A stretch of DNA of 11,385 bases from CAIMMJ01 sp037131955 (GTDB taxonomy: Bacteria; Bacteroidota; Bacteroidia; UBA4408), in contig JBAXQC010000083.1 in assembly GCA_037131955.1 (NCBI GenBank), positions 1 to 11,385 on the forward strand, read 5' to 3'. Both the position numbers and the translations under genes were made by a program. Shown here piece by piece: positions 1 to 7,469 of the stretch. The notes under the pieces are model-generated. The model was not told where the DNA came from and ran no database searches. It was given only the letters and a program-made list of their open reading frames with translations. Every line of letters begins with the position of its first letter. The first letter of the stretch is position 1.

Positions 1-296
1 ATCTTTTCCTCCTGACGTCGGAATTATTTTTACTTACAAAATTGCGACCCAAAGGTTGATTTCCCTCCTAAAGTCGGGAACTTCCCTTTGGGTACCCCGC
101 ATTTTGCTGCATAAAAATAAGCAGATAAAATGATGCCGTAAAACGCTCCGAAAAAATGCCATGTTTTTAATAATTTGGACAGAAAAACGGTAGATTAAAA
201 TCGTATATCTTCGTCCAAGTCAACTAATTTTATTGAGCTTAAGAGAATTTGAGGGACTACTAATTAGAACGCCTTTCGTAAATATAGTAAGTGTGA
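1..296. other. Left-edge intergenic region without a supportable gene
   Basis: I find no credible gene in this stretch. Two overlapping minus-strand frames stay open through the repeat at 2-93. One runs 54 codons (194 to 33) but has no start codon. The other is a 42-codon ATG frame (162 to 34) with no recognisable family. Both are better explained as chance frames or decayed coding sequence. The region lies downstream of the secreted-protein gene on the minus strand, and I see no clear hairpin plus T-run terminator for that gene. Confidence 0.6.
2..93. repeat. Two diverged copies of a short hairpin repeat, one nested in a longer inverted repeat
   Basis: Copy one, about 6-23, is TTCC-TCCTGACGTC-GGAA. 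Copy two, 61-80, is TTCCC-TCCTAAAGTC-GGGAA. Both have a short inverted stem around a related 10-base centre. Copy two is enclosed by a second, outer 9-bp perfect inverted repeat, ACCCAAAGG (47-55) with CCTTTGGGT (85-93), so 47-93 could fold as two stacked stems separated by a small internal loop. This resembles the short intergenic palindromic repeats dispersed in many bacterial genomes. That class assignment is inference, because genome copy number cannot be seen here. Confidence 0.5.
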
Positions 297-1934
297 TTAC
301 TGTTTATTTAGAAATTTATTTTCTGAAACTCCTTTTGCATTAAATATTCTCACAAAATAGTTACCACTTGAAAGATTTGAAACATTTATTTTATTAAAAT
401 TTTCGTATTCTATTTGTACCAAATTTCCAAGAAGGTCATATATATGAACATATTTTATTTTTTCTGATTCCCAAACAACAGTAATGTGGTTTTGGCTAGG
501 ATTAGGAAAAATTTCAAGGGTTGAATTAGAGTTTTTATTTAACGAGGTAATTAACCATTCGTAGGGCAAAGAAACTGAAGTACATCCATTTTCATTGGAA
601 ACAATAATCGCATAAATTCCATTTTCTGTAGGTGTATAAAATTGTGAGTTTGCACCTGCAATTTCTGCGCCTGCCAATAACCATTGGTATGCAACAGCAA
701 CTGTACTTTGCAAATCAAAAGCACCATTATAAGTAATTTGAGGCACAGCCGGTGAAGTAGAATTAGAAATTGTTACTGGGCTGCTTGTGCTTGTGCAGCC
801 GTTGGTGTAGGTTACAGTAACTGAATAATCTCCAGGAGTTGCAACAACAATAGAAGCTGTAGTTGCTGCATTGCTCCATAAATAACTTGCCGCTAAATTT
901 GAATTTAGAGTTACGGATGCTCCATCGCAAATAGCAGATGCACCAGAAAAAGAAATTGCGGCATTTGGAGCGGGTAAAATTGTAACTTGAATAGAATTTG
1001 AAACTGCGGTGGTTCCGTTTGCATTGGTAGCTGTTACAAAATAAGAGCCTGAATTAACAACTGAAATTTCTTGGGTTGTTTCGCCGGTGCTCCAAAGATA
1101 ACTTGCTGCATTAGTCGATTGCAAAACAACATTTCCGCCTTGGCAAAAAGAGGTTGCTCCATTTGCTGTGATACTTGAAGTGAAATTTCCGGCCGTACTT
1201 GAAACATTTACATCATCAATACCTAACTCAGGTCTGTTTCCTCCACCAATTGTACTCTGATAATACAACCATCTAACTTGTACGTATGTTTTATTGTTGC
1301 AAACCCCGGGTAATGTTGCTGTGAGGATTTCATTTGTACCCTGAGCTTTGTATGTTGTGGCATCTGAATTGGAAGAAAAAACACCTGCATCCGGAACATC
1401 AACAAAAGCGGAAGTTGTGTCGGTTCTGTATTGCATTTTAATAGAATAAACTCTAGACTGGAGATTTCCTTGTAAGGTGTCGTTGTTGTATGTTAAATTA
1501 GAGAACATTGTTCCTTTCCAAGTTAATTGTATTTGCTCTCTTCCCAATGTCTTGATAGCAAGAACAGCTGCTCCCATAAATTTCTTAATTGTTGTTGGTA
1601 TTCCAGCGGCAGAGTTACATTGATTGTTTAAAGATTGTCCAACATTTAGAAAACTAAATCCATCAGCATTTCTTCCATTAATTCTTGCCCTGCTAGTTAA
1701 ATTGTAAGGACATACATAATTTGCTACAGCGTTAAAATTTAATGTTTCTCTTATACTATCAACATGAAAAACCATGTTGGAAGGATAAGTTCCTGCTGGA
1801 GATGCAGCGTCCCATGCAGCAAAAGTGTAATTACCACTTGCTAAATTAAAGGCTGCGGGATTACTTTGTGAAAAAGACGTTACAGCAAATAACCCTGCAA
1901 ATAAAACTGTTAGAAGTAATTTTTTTGATTTCAT
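297..1934 (-). CDS. Secreted protein with Ig/PKD-like modules and T9SS type A sorting domain
   Basis: This is a 545-residue exported protein of unknown function. Residues 1-22 form a signal peptide (KSKK, then a hydrophobic run, ending near SFSQ). Residues about 25-250 form a beta-rich N-terminal domain ending in a GIDDVNVSS motif, a layout often seen in Bacteroidota surface proteins. Three similar Ig/PKD-like modules follow at about 254-320, 323-391 and 395-465. The first two share an ASYLWS core and the third has a corresponding AYQWLL. Residues 473-545 are a type A C-terminal sorting domain: it opens with LEIFPNPS, has a central YDLLGNLV and ends with LSSGNYFVRIF. In this family the domain directs export by the type IX machinery and is normally cleaved or anchored at the surface. 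No catalytic motif is visible, so adhesion or a structural role is only a guess. It is 145 bases after galE on the same strand and is probably a separate transcription unit. Confidence 0.88.
   Translation of the reverse strand: MKSKKLLLTVLFAGLFAVTSFSQSNPAAFNLASGNYTFAAWDAASPAGTYPSNMVFHVDSIRETLNFNAVANYVCPYNLTSRARINGRNADGFSFLNVGQSLNNQCNSAAGIPTTIKKFMGAAVLAIKTLGREQIQLTWKGTMFSNLTYNNDTLQGNLQSRVYSIKMQYRTDTTSAFVDVPDAGVFSSNSDATTYKAQGTNEILTATLPGVCNNKTYVQVRWLYYQSTIGGGNRPELGIDDVNVSSTAGNFTSSITANGATSFCQGGNVVLQSTNAASYLWSTGETTQEISVVNSGSYFVTATNANGTTAVSNSIQVTILPAPNAAISFSGASAICDGASVTLNSNLAASYLWSNAATTASIVVATPGDYSVTVTYTNGCTSTSSPVTISNSTSPAVPQITYNGAFDLQSTVAVAYQWLLAGAEIAGANSQFYTPTENGIYAIIVSNENGCTSVSLPYEWLITSLNKNSNSTLEIFPNPSQNHITVVWESEKIKYVHIYDLLGNLVQIEYENFNKINVSNLSSGNYFVRIFNAKGVSENKFLNKQ
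540..1175 (-). repeat. Three tandem Ig/PKD-like modules within the secreted protein
   Basis: At protein level, three consecutive modules of roughly 65-70 residues occupy residues 254-320, 323-391 and 395-465. Modules one and two align directly: an early Cys (264 and 336), then ASYLWS (278-283 and 349-354), then a Gly-Ser/Asp-Tyr strand and a closing xVTI. Module three is more diverged, with AYQWLLAG in the core position and NGCTS near its end, an ending it shares with module two. DNA identity is only patchy, so these are old duplications rather than a recent tandem repeat. Confidence 0.6.
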
Positions 1935-2079
1935 AATATAATATAATTTTTTAAAAGTAAATAAAAATTCTCTGAATTTAATATGTATGGTATTAAAAAA
2001 AGTTTAAGAAGATTTTGTAACACTAAGAGATTGTTTTTTTGCTAGGTGTTGTTGGATAAACATTAGAACAAGCCACTAT

Positions 2080-3096
2080 TTATTTGTTCAAATATTTTTC
2101 CCAATTCCAGGCCGAAAGAAGCATCTGCGCAAGGTTTAATTCTGCCTTCCAACCCAATTCTGTGTTGGCTAAGGTAGTTTCTGCGTAAATTTTTTCTACA
2201 TCTCCAGGCCTTCTTTCCACTATTTTGTAATTAAAATTTACGCCAGTTGTATCAATAAAAGTTTTAATTAATTGTAGAACCGTGTAACCAACACCGGTTC
2301 CAATATTAAATACTTCGTAGTTGCTTTTATTGTAATTATTAATAGAGCGTTCAATAGAAACAACGTGTGCTTTTGCCAAATCTACCACATGAATAAAATC
2401 TCTGATGCATGAGCCGTCTGGAGTGTTGTAGTTGTTGCCAAAAACACTAAGAATTTCTCTTTTGCCAATTGCAGTTTGCGTGATAAATGGAACTAAATTA
2501 TTTGGAATTCCGTTTGGTAATTCGCCAATTAGTGCAGATTGATGAGCTCCAATTGGATTAAAATACCTGAGTGAAATAATAGGAAAATTTGATTGTAATG
2601 AAACATTTTTTAAAATTTCTTCGCCCACTTGTTTTGTATAACCGTAAGGCGATTCTGCGGGCTTTACCGGCGAATTTTCTGTAACTGGCAAAATATCAGG
2701 TTGTCCATAAACAGTGCATGATGACGAAAAAACAAATGATTTTAATGAAGGGTAGTTTTTTGTGGCATTTAATATGTTTACAAGCGAACTTAAATTGTTT
2801 TTATAGTATTTAAGTGGATTTTCTACCGACTCGCCCACTGCTTTGAATGCTGCAAAATGAATAATTGCATCAATATTTTTTTCAGACTCAAAGAAATCTA
2901 ATACCTTTTCTTCGTCGCACAAATCAAATTGAAAAAATGAAGGGGATTTTCCCGTAATTTCTTTTATTCTCTCCAAAACGGAAAGCGAAGAATTTGAAAG
3001 ATTATCAATAACTAAAACATCGTATCCCTTTTGCAACAACTCAACCGTTGTGTGTGAACCAATGTATCCTGCACCTCCCGTAACTACTACTTTCAT
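2080..3096 (-). CDS. galE: UDP-glucose/UDP-N-acetylglucosamine 4-epimerase (GalE family)
   Basis: This 338-residue protein is full length for GalE, a cytoplasmic short-chain dehydrogenase/reductase that uses tightly bound NAD to invert C4 of a UDP-hexose. The NAD-binding motif GGAGYIGS is at residues 7-14. The SSSCTVYG stretch at 124-131 holds the active-site Ser, and Tyr151/Lys155 form the YxxxK pair. The C-terminal NTELGW element is at 311-316. At the position equivalent to Escherichia coli Tyr299, which blocks N-acetylated substrates, this protein has Ile303 (context GDVEKIYAE). A UDP-GlcNAc/GalNAc activity is therefore possible but unproven. It is the last gene of the minus-strand sugar-nucleotide run, 20 bases after the dehydrogenase. 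Confidence 0.95.
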   Translation of the reverse strand: MKVVVTGGAGYIGSHTTVELLQKGYDVLVIDNLSNSSLSVLERIKEITGKSPSFFQFDLCDEEKVLDFFESEKNIDAIIHFAAFKAVGESVENPLKYYKNNLSSLVNILNATKNYPSLKSFVFSSSCTVYGQPDILPVTENSPVKPAESPYGYTKQVGEEILKNVSLQSNFPIISLRYFNPIGAHQSALIGELPNGIPNNLVPFITQTAIGKREILSVFGNNYNTPDGSCIRDFIHVVDLAKAHVVSIERSINNYNKSNYEVFNIGTGVGYTVLQLIKTFIDTTGVNFNYKIVERRPGDVEKIYAETTLANTELGWKAELNLAQMLLSAWNWEKYLNK

Positions 3097-3116
3097 AAAA
3101 AAAGTTTACAAAACAT

Positions 3117-4406
3117 TTATAAACTCCAATAAGAAACGTCCTTGATCTTTCCTCTGTAAATTCCTTTTATATCAACTAAAATTCCATCGTTGGCTAAAAT
3201 TGTTTTAAAATAATCTTCGGATAGATTTTTATAATCGTTGTGATTAACAGCTACTAAAACGGAATCGTAATTTTTTCCAATTTCTGAAGCCAATTCAAAA
3301 CCGTATTCGTGTTTTAAATCTTTGCTACTTGCAAAAGGATCTACAACATCTACTTTAATTCCATAGCTTTCTAATTCCTTTATTACATCAGCAACCTTAG
3401 AGTTTCTGATATCACTAACATCCTCTTTAAATGTTGCACCCATTACCAGAGCTCTAGCTTTATTTGGGTCTTTCTTTTTTGCAATAATTTTTTTTGCAGT
3501 TTGTTCGGCAATGTACTTGCCCATTGAATCGTTTACAAATCTGCCACTATTTATTATCTTGGCATGGTGCCCTACCGATTCTGCTTTGTGTGTTAGATAA
3601 TAAGGGTCAACACCAATGCAATGGCCACCAACTAAGCCTGGGAAAAATTTCAAGAAATTCCATTTTGTTCCTGCAGCTTCCAGCACATCAAATGTATTTA
3701 TTCCCATTTTGTTAAAAATAATAGAAAGCTCATTCATTAATGCGATGTTCACATCACGTTGAGTATTTTCTATGATTTTTGCTGCTTCGGCCACTTTAAT
3801 TGTTGCTGCTTTGTGAACACCTGGTTCCACAATTATCTTATAAGTTTCAGCAATCACATCCAAGGATTCTTCGTCACAACCCGAAACTACTTTTAGAATT
3901 TTTGTGATGGTATGTTCTTTATCTCCCGGATTAATTCTTTCGGGAGAATAGCCAACTTTGAAATCGGTTTTAAATGTTAAACCAGAAATTTTCTCTAAAA
4001 TTGGAATACAATCTTCTTCTGTACAACCTGGATAAACAGTAGATTCGTAAACAACATAATCTCCTTTTTTTAGGCAAGCGCCAACTGTTTTTGAAGCGCT
4101 TATTAATGGTTTTAAATCTGGTTTATTGTGTTCATCAATAGGAGTAGGAACTGCTACAATAAAAAACCTTGCTTGTTTTAGAGTTTCTAAATCGGCAGTA
4201 AATACAATATCAGAATTTTCAAACTCCGAAGCAGGTAATTCCTCGCTAGGATCTATTTTGTTGTTCATCATATCTACTCTGGCTTGATTGATATCAAAGC
4301 CAATAACAGATATTTTTTTTGCAAATGCCAAGGCAATTGGCAATCCTACATATCCTAGCCCTATTACTGCTAACTTTGCTTCTTTCTTAATTATTTCGTT
4401 TATCAT
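3117..4406 (-). CDS. UDP-N-acetylhexosamine 6-dehydrogenase (TviB/WbpO type)
   Basis: This 429-residue protein belongs to the UDP-glucose/UDP-mannuronate dehydrogenase family, which oxidises the C6 hydroxyl of a UDP-sugar to a carboxylate with two NAD. The N-terminal Rossmann motif GLGYVGLP is at residues 16-23. The central helix carries VAEAAKIIENTQRD at 205-218. The catalytic Cys263 lies in GGHCIGVDPYYL at 260-271. The C-terminal NAD/UDP-binding domain contains GATFKEDVSDIRNS at 323-336. The YSPERINPGDKEH stretch at 153-165 looks more like the TviB/WbpO branch (UDP-GlcNAc or UDP-GalNAc) than UDP-glucose dehydrogenase. Which epimer it prefers cannot be told from sequence. It lies between the oxidoreductase and galE, consistent with making a UDP-HexNAc uronic acid for surface polysaccharide. 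Confidence 0.9.
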   Translation of the reverse strand: MINEIIKKEAKLAVIGLGYVGLPIALAFAKKISVIGFDINQARVDMMNNKIDPSEELPASEFENSDIVFTADLETLKQARFFIVAVPTPIDEHNKPDLKPLISASKTVGACLKKGDYVVYESTVYPGCTEEDCIPILEKISGLTFKTDFKVGYSPERINPGDKEHTITKILKVVSGCDEESLDVIAETYKIIVEPGVHKAATIKVAEAAKIIENTQRDVNIALMNELSIIFNKMGINTFDVLEAAGTKWNFLKFFPGLVGGHCIGVDPYYLTHKAESVGHHAKIINSGRFVNDSMGKYIAEQTAKKIIAKKKDPNKARALVMGATFKEDVSDIRNSKVADVIKELESYGIKVDVVDPFASSKDLKHEYGFELASEIGKNYDSVLVAVNHNDYKNLSEDYFKTILANDGILVDIKGIYRGKIKDVSYWSL

Positions 4407-4458
4407 AATTTATTATATAGGTAATATGTTATACAAACACTTAGTTTTTAACCAGCGA

Positions 4459-4466
4459 CAAAAATA
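4459..4466 (-). promoter_or_regulatory. Possible internal -7 box in the sugar operon
   Basis: The minus strand reads TATTTTTG here, an exact match to the Bacteroidota -7 consensus TAnnTTTG. It lies in the 71-base gap ahead of the dehydrogenase gene, by far the widest gap in the six-gene run. No TTG is visible at the usual 19-base spacing, so the match may be chance in AT-rich DNA. Confidence 0.25.
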
Positions 4467-4477
4467 TCAATTATTTT

Positions 4478-5500
4478 TTATTTTAAGTTATCAGGTCTAA
4501 GTGCGTAAATTCTTTCAATGATATCAACAACCTTTAAACCTTCCAAAGCATTTGTAGTTATTTGGTTCCGGCCTTTAATGGTGTCGACAACATTTTCTAT
4601 AATAAAATGGTGATTGTTGGCAGATCCCTTATAATGACCATAATCGTTTGCTGGACTGGTTGGAGCGAGCTCAGGCATTTGATAATCTTTTATATGGCAA
4701 TATTCTACTTTATCCATGTATTGACCTCCTACTTTAACACTGCCTTTACTTCCGATAATTGTAAGACTACTTTCTAAATTTGAATCCCAAACCGCAGTAG
4801 AATAATTTATACATCCCATTCCTCCGCCAATAAAATTAAAGTTTACTAAGCCACTGTCTTCGAATTGAATGGAATGTTTGTGCGTAAAATCTTTAAACTT
4901 GGCATTTATTTCTGTTATATCGCCAAACAACCAATACATAATATCAATAAAGTGAGAGAATTGAGTGAACAGAGTACCTCCATCTAAATTGTTTGTTCCT
5001 TTCCATCCGTCTTTTTTGTAATATCTATCATCTCTATTCCAATAGCAATTTAACTGTACCAAAAAAATATCTCCAATAATTTTATCGTTTACAATTTCTT
5101 TTAGCCAAGCAGAGGGTGGAGAGTAACGATTTTGCATAACACAAAAAACTTGTTTGTGCATTTGCAATGATTTATAAATTATTTCTTCGCACTCTGATTT
5201 TTTTAGTGCCATTGGTTTTTCGCAAACCACATGTTTGGCGTGTTCCAATGCAATAATTGATTGTGAAGCATGTAGACCATTTGGAGTGCAAATATTTACA
5301 ATTTCAATTTCTGGATGAGCTTTAAGCATTTCAGAATAATCAGTAAAGTAAGGTTCTTTGATTTCACTTAAACCAATTTGTTCTTTTGGCAATACATCGC
5401 AAACAGCAATTAAATTGCATTCGGGATTTCTTCTAACCATTTCGGCATGGCGCTTACCAATGTGCCCTTGACCAACAACCGCAAAATTTAGTTGATTCAT
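4478..5500 (-). CDS. Gfo/Idh/MocA oxidoreductase, WbpB/WlbA-like UDP-HexNAc-uronate 3-dehydrogenase
   Basis: This 340-residue protein is a two-domain NAD(P)-dependent oxidoreductase. The nucleotide-binding loop GQGHIGKRH is at residues 10-18, and the family Lys is in EKPM at 94-97 (Lys95). The substrate domain contains DGGTLFTQFSHFID at 173-186 with the family His at 183. Many Gfo/Idh/MocA proteins share these motifs, so the substrate comes from context. It sits directly between a WbpD/WlbB-like acetyltransferase and a UDP-HexNAc 6-dehydrogenase. In the Wbp/Wlb pathways the equivalent enzyme oxidises C3 of UDP-GlcNAc-uronate to a 3-keto sugar for transamination. The gap to the upstream acetyltransferase gene is 20 bases. 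A different sugar-nucleotide substrate remains possible. Confidence 0.82.
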   Translation of the reverse strand: MNQLNFAVVGQGHIGKRHAEMVRRNPECNLIAVCDVLPKEQIGLSEIKEPYFTDYSEMLKAHPEIEIVNICTPNGLHASQSIIALEHAKHVVCEKPMALKKSECEEIIYKSLQMHKQVFCVMQNRYSPPSAWLKEIVNDKIIGDIFLVQLNCYWNRDDRYYKKDGWKGTNNLDGGTLFTQFSHFIDIMYWLFGDITEINAKFKDFTHKHSIQFEDSGLVNFNFIGGGMGCINYSTAVWDSNLESSLTIIGSKGSVKVGGQYMDKVEYCHIKDYQMPELAPTSPANDYGHYKGSANNHHFIIENVVDTIKGRNQITTNALEGLKVVDIIERIYALRPDNLK

Positions 5501-5520
5501 TCTTAAGTTTAATTTATGAA

Positions 5521-6099
5521 TTATATTTTATTTACTGCTCCGTTTTTTAATTGGTACTTGTCTTTGCTCTCTGGGCAGATAGCAATTCCTTCTGCATCAA
5601 ATTTTAGTTGATGTCCAAATTCACTCATCCAGCCCATTTGTTTTGCAGGATTACCAACCCATAATGAGTAGGCAGGCACATTTTTAGTTACAACCGCACC
5701 TGCACCAATAAATGCATATTCGCCAATATCATGACCGCAAACAATAGTTGCATTTGCCCCAATACTTGCACCTTTGCCAACTTTTGTTTTTGAATATTGA
5801 CCTCTTCTATTTACACCGCTTCTGGGGTTAATTACATTGGTAAAAACCATCGAAGGTCCCAAAAACACATCGTCTTCGCAGGTTACTCCTGTGTATATGG
5901 AAACGTTGTTTTGAACTTTAACATTTTTTCCTAAGATAACATCCGGAGATATTACTACATTTTGCCCAATATTACAACCATCGCCGAGCACACAGTTTTG
6001 CATAACATGCGAAAAGTGCCAAATTTTTACCCCTTTACCAATTTTACATGGCTCGTCAACATAAGCAGAGGGGTGAACATAATACTCTTTTTCTTCCAT
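5521..6099 (-). CDS. Hexapeptide-repeat N-acetyltransferase, WbpD/WlbB-like
   Basis: This 192-residue protein has a left-handed beta-helix built from hexapeptide repeats across residues about 8-145, for example IGKGVKIW, LGDGCNIG, VGKGASIGANATIV and IGAGAVVTKNVP. It ends with the VGNPAKQMGW element (148-157) typical of sugar O- and N-acetyltransferases. The overall pattern, including FTNVINPRS at 86-94 and the WMSEFGHQL tail, matches the WbpD/WlbB branch. These enzymes transfer acetyl from acetyl-CoA to the 3-amino group of UDP-2-acetamido-3-amino-2,3-dideoxy-glucuronate. The ATG lies 4 bases after the acylphosphatase stop codon, so the two are probably co-transcribed and translationally coupled. 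The C-terminal CPES segment (175-178) has no function I can assign. Confidence 0.88.
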   Translation of the reverse strand: MEEKEYYVHPSAYVDEPCKIGKGVKIWHFSHVMQNCVLGDGCNIGQNVVISPDVILGKNVKVQNNVSIYTGVTCEDDVFLGPSMVFTNVINPRSGVNRRGQYSKTKVGKGASIGANATIVCGHDIGEYAFIGAGAVVTKNVPAYSLWVGNPAKQMGWMSEFGHQLKFDAEGIAICPESKDKYQLKNGAVNKI

Positions 6100-6103
6100 A
6101 ATT

Positions 6104-6376
6104 TTAATCTTTTATTTCAAACCCCTCAAAGTTTTGGGTTTGAGCCACTGAATATTTAACTGATGTAACTTCACTTTTTGAAGGGCCATTGTGGCACCAA
6201 TTAATTAGCTTATTTAATTGTTCTTCTTCTCCTTCTGCTTCAATAAAAACAGTTCCATTGGGGAGATTTTTTACATACCCTCTTATTCTAAATTCAGTAG
6301 CTTTTTTCTTTATACCTTCGCGGAATCCAACCCCTTGAACTTTTCCCCAAATTACAATATTGAAATGTCTTTCCAT
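6104..6376 (-). CDS. Acylphosphatase
   Basis: This 90-residue protein is the usual length for acylphosphatase, a small cytoplasmic enzyme that hydrolyses the carboxyl-phosphate bond of acyl phosphates. The signature GKVQGVGFR at residues 11-19 provides the phosphate-binding loop and the catalytic Arg19. The second signature GYVKNLPNGTV at 33-43 provides the catalytic Asn37. Both catalytic residues are present, so the protein should be active. It is 10 bases after the UXS gene and 4 bases before the acetyltransferase gene, inside a sugar-nucleotide operon. No acyl phosphate is a known intermediate of that pathway, so the link may be incidental co-transcription. Confidence 0.93.
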   Translation of the reverse strand: MERHFNIVIWGKVQGVGFREGIKKKATEFRIRGYVKNLPNGTVFIEAEGEEEQLNKLINWCHNGPSKSEVTSVKYSVAQTQNFEGFEIKD

Positions 6377-6386
6377 ATTAAATTAA

Positions 6387-7364
6387 TTAAACAAATTGCC
6401 TGTGTTCTGTTTTAAAAAGTTCTTCGTTAGTAAGACTTTTAAAATACTCGTATGTAATTTTTAAACCTTCTTGTCTTGTTACTTTTGGTTCCCATCCCAA
6501 CAATGCTTTTGCTTTTGCTATATCTGGCTTTCTTTGTTTGGGATCATCTTTTGGCAAAGGCAAAGAAATTAATTTTTGACTCGTTCCAGTAAGTTTAATT
6601 ATTTCTTCGCCAAATTCTTTTATTGTAATTTCATCCGGATTGCCAATGTTTACTGGTAGATGATAATCGCTTAATAATAATCTGTAAATGCCTTCCACTA
6701 AATCATCTACATAGCAAAATGCTCTTGTTTGTGAACCATCTCCAAACATTGTTAAGTCTTCTTTTCTCAAAGCCTGCCCAATAAATGCCGGCAATACTCT
6801 ACCATCGTTGAGCCTCATTCTAGGCCCATAGGTGTTAAAGATTCTAACAATTCTAGTTTCCAACTGGTGGTAATCGTGGTAAGCCATAGTAATGGCTTCC
6901 ATAAATCTTTTTGCCTCGTCGTAGCAGCCTCTGGGTCCTACTGGATTTACATTCCCCCAATATTCTTCGGTTTGCGGATGCACCAGAGGGTCGCCATACA
7001 CTTCGGACGTAGAAGCAACCAATACTCTTGCCCCTTTAACTTTTGCCAAGCCTAAAATATTATGAGTACCTAGAGAACTTACTTTTAATGTTTGTATTGG
7101 AATTTTTAAATAGTCTATTGGACTGGCAGGAGATGCAAAATGAAGAATGTATTTTAAATCACCGGGAACAAACACAAATTTTGAAACATCGTGATGAAAA
7201 AACTCAAACTGTTCCAGGTGAAATAAATGCTGAATATTTCTTAAATCGCCAGTAATAAGGTTGTCCATACCAATAACATGATAGCCTTCCTGGATAAATC
7301 TATCACATAAATGTGAACCTAAAAATCCTGCGGCTCCAGTAATTAAGACTTTTTCTCTTGCCAT
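6387..7364 (-). CDS. UDP-glucuronate decarboxylase (UDP-xylose synthase, UXS type)
   Basis: This 325-residue extended short-chain dehydrogenase/reductase oxidises UDP-glucuronate at C4, decarboxylates it and reduces it to UDP-xylose, with NAD recycled in the active site. The NAD motif GAAGFLGSH is at residues 10-18 and the family motif ASPASPIDY at 77-85. STSEVYGDP at 118-126 contains the catalytic Glu121. YDEAK at 148-152 gives the Tyr148/Lys152 pair, and RIFNTYGPRM is at 174-183. These fit UXS better than dTDP-glucose dehydratase or GalE. It is the first gene of the minus-strand run and has a candidate promoter just upstream. No UDP-glucose 6-dehydrogenase is visible in the window to supply its substrate. 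Confidence 0.92.
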   Translation of the reverse strand: MAREKVLITGAAGFLGSHLCDRFIQEGYHVIGMDNLITGDLRNIQHLFHLEQFEFFHHDVSKFVFVPGDLKYILHFASPASPIDYLKIPIQTLKVSSLGTHNILGLAKVKGARVLVASTSEVYGDPLVHPQTEEYWGNVNPVGPRGCYDEAKRFMEAITMAYHDYHQLETRIVRIFNTYGPRMRLNDGRVLPAFIGQALRKEDLTMFGDGSQTRAFCYVDDLVEGIYRLLLSDYHLPVNIGNPDEITIKEFGEEIIKLTGTSQKLISLPLPKDDPKQRKPDIAKAKALLGWEPKVTRQEGLKITYEYFKSLTNEELFKTEHRQFV

Positions 7365-7384
7365 TTGTGTTTTTTATGGGTGTG

Positions 7385-7392
7385 CAAAAGTA
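7385..7392 (-). promoter_or_regulatory. Candidate promoter (-7 box) for the sugar-nucleotide operon
   Basis: The minus strand reads TACTTTTG, an exact TAnnTTTG match, ending 20 bases before the UXS start codon. A TTG triplet (7408-7410 on the minus strand) lies 15 bases upstream, somewhat closer than the usual 19. No other good candidate is seen in the 117-base divergent gap. No Shine-Dalgarno sequence is visible, which is common in this phylum. Confidence 0.42.
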
Positions 7393-7469
7393 AAAAAAAA
7401 TGGCTTGCAATGGTTAAGTTTTTTAACAAAATAGCAAGTATTGTGTTATTAATTATATTCAATAATCAA

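Noticed and set aside
34..162. 42-codon ATG frame on the minus strand in the left-edge repeat
   Set aside because: Short, crosses the palindromic repeat, overlaps another open frame and has no recognisable family.
1965..1979. AAATTC-TCT-GAATTT hairpin between galE and the secreted-protein gene
   Set aside because: Six mostly A-T pairs and a 3-base loop are too weak to call a terminator in AT-rich DNA.
3494..3715. Plus-strand frame opposite the dehydrogenase gene
   Set aside because: It is a shadow of the conserved active-site region of the real gene on the minus strand.
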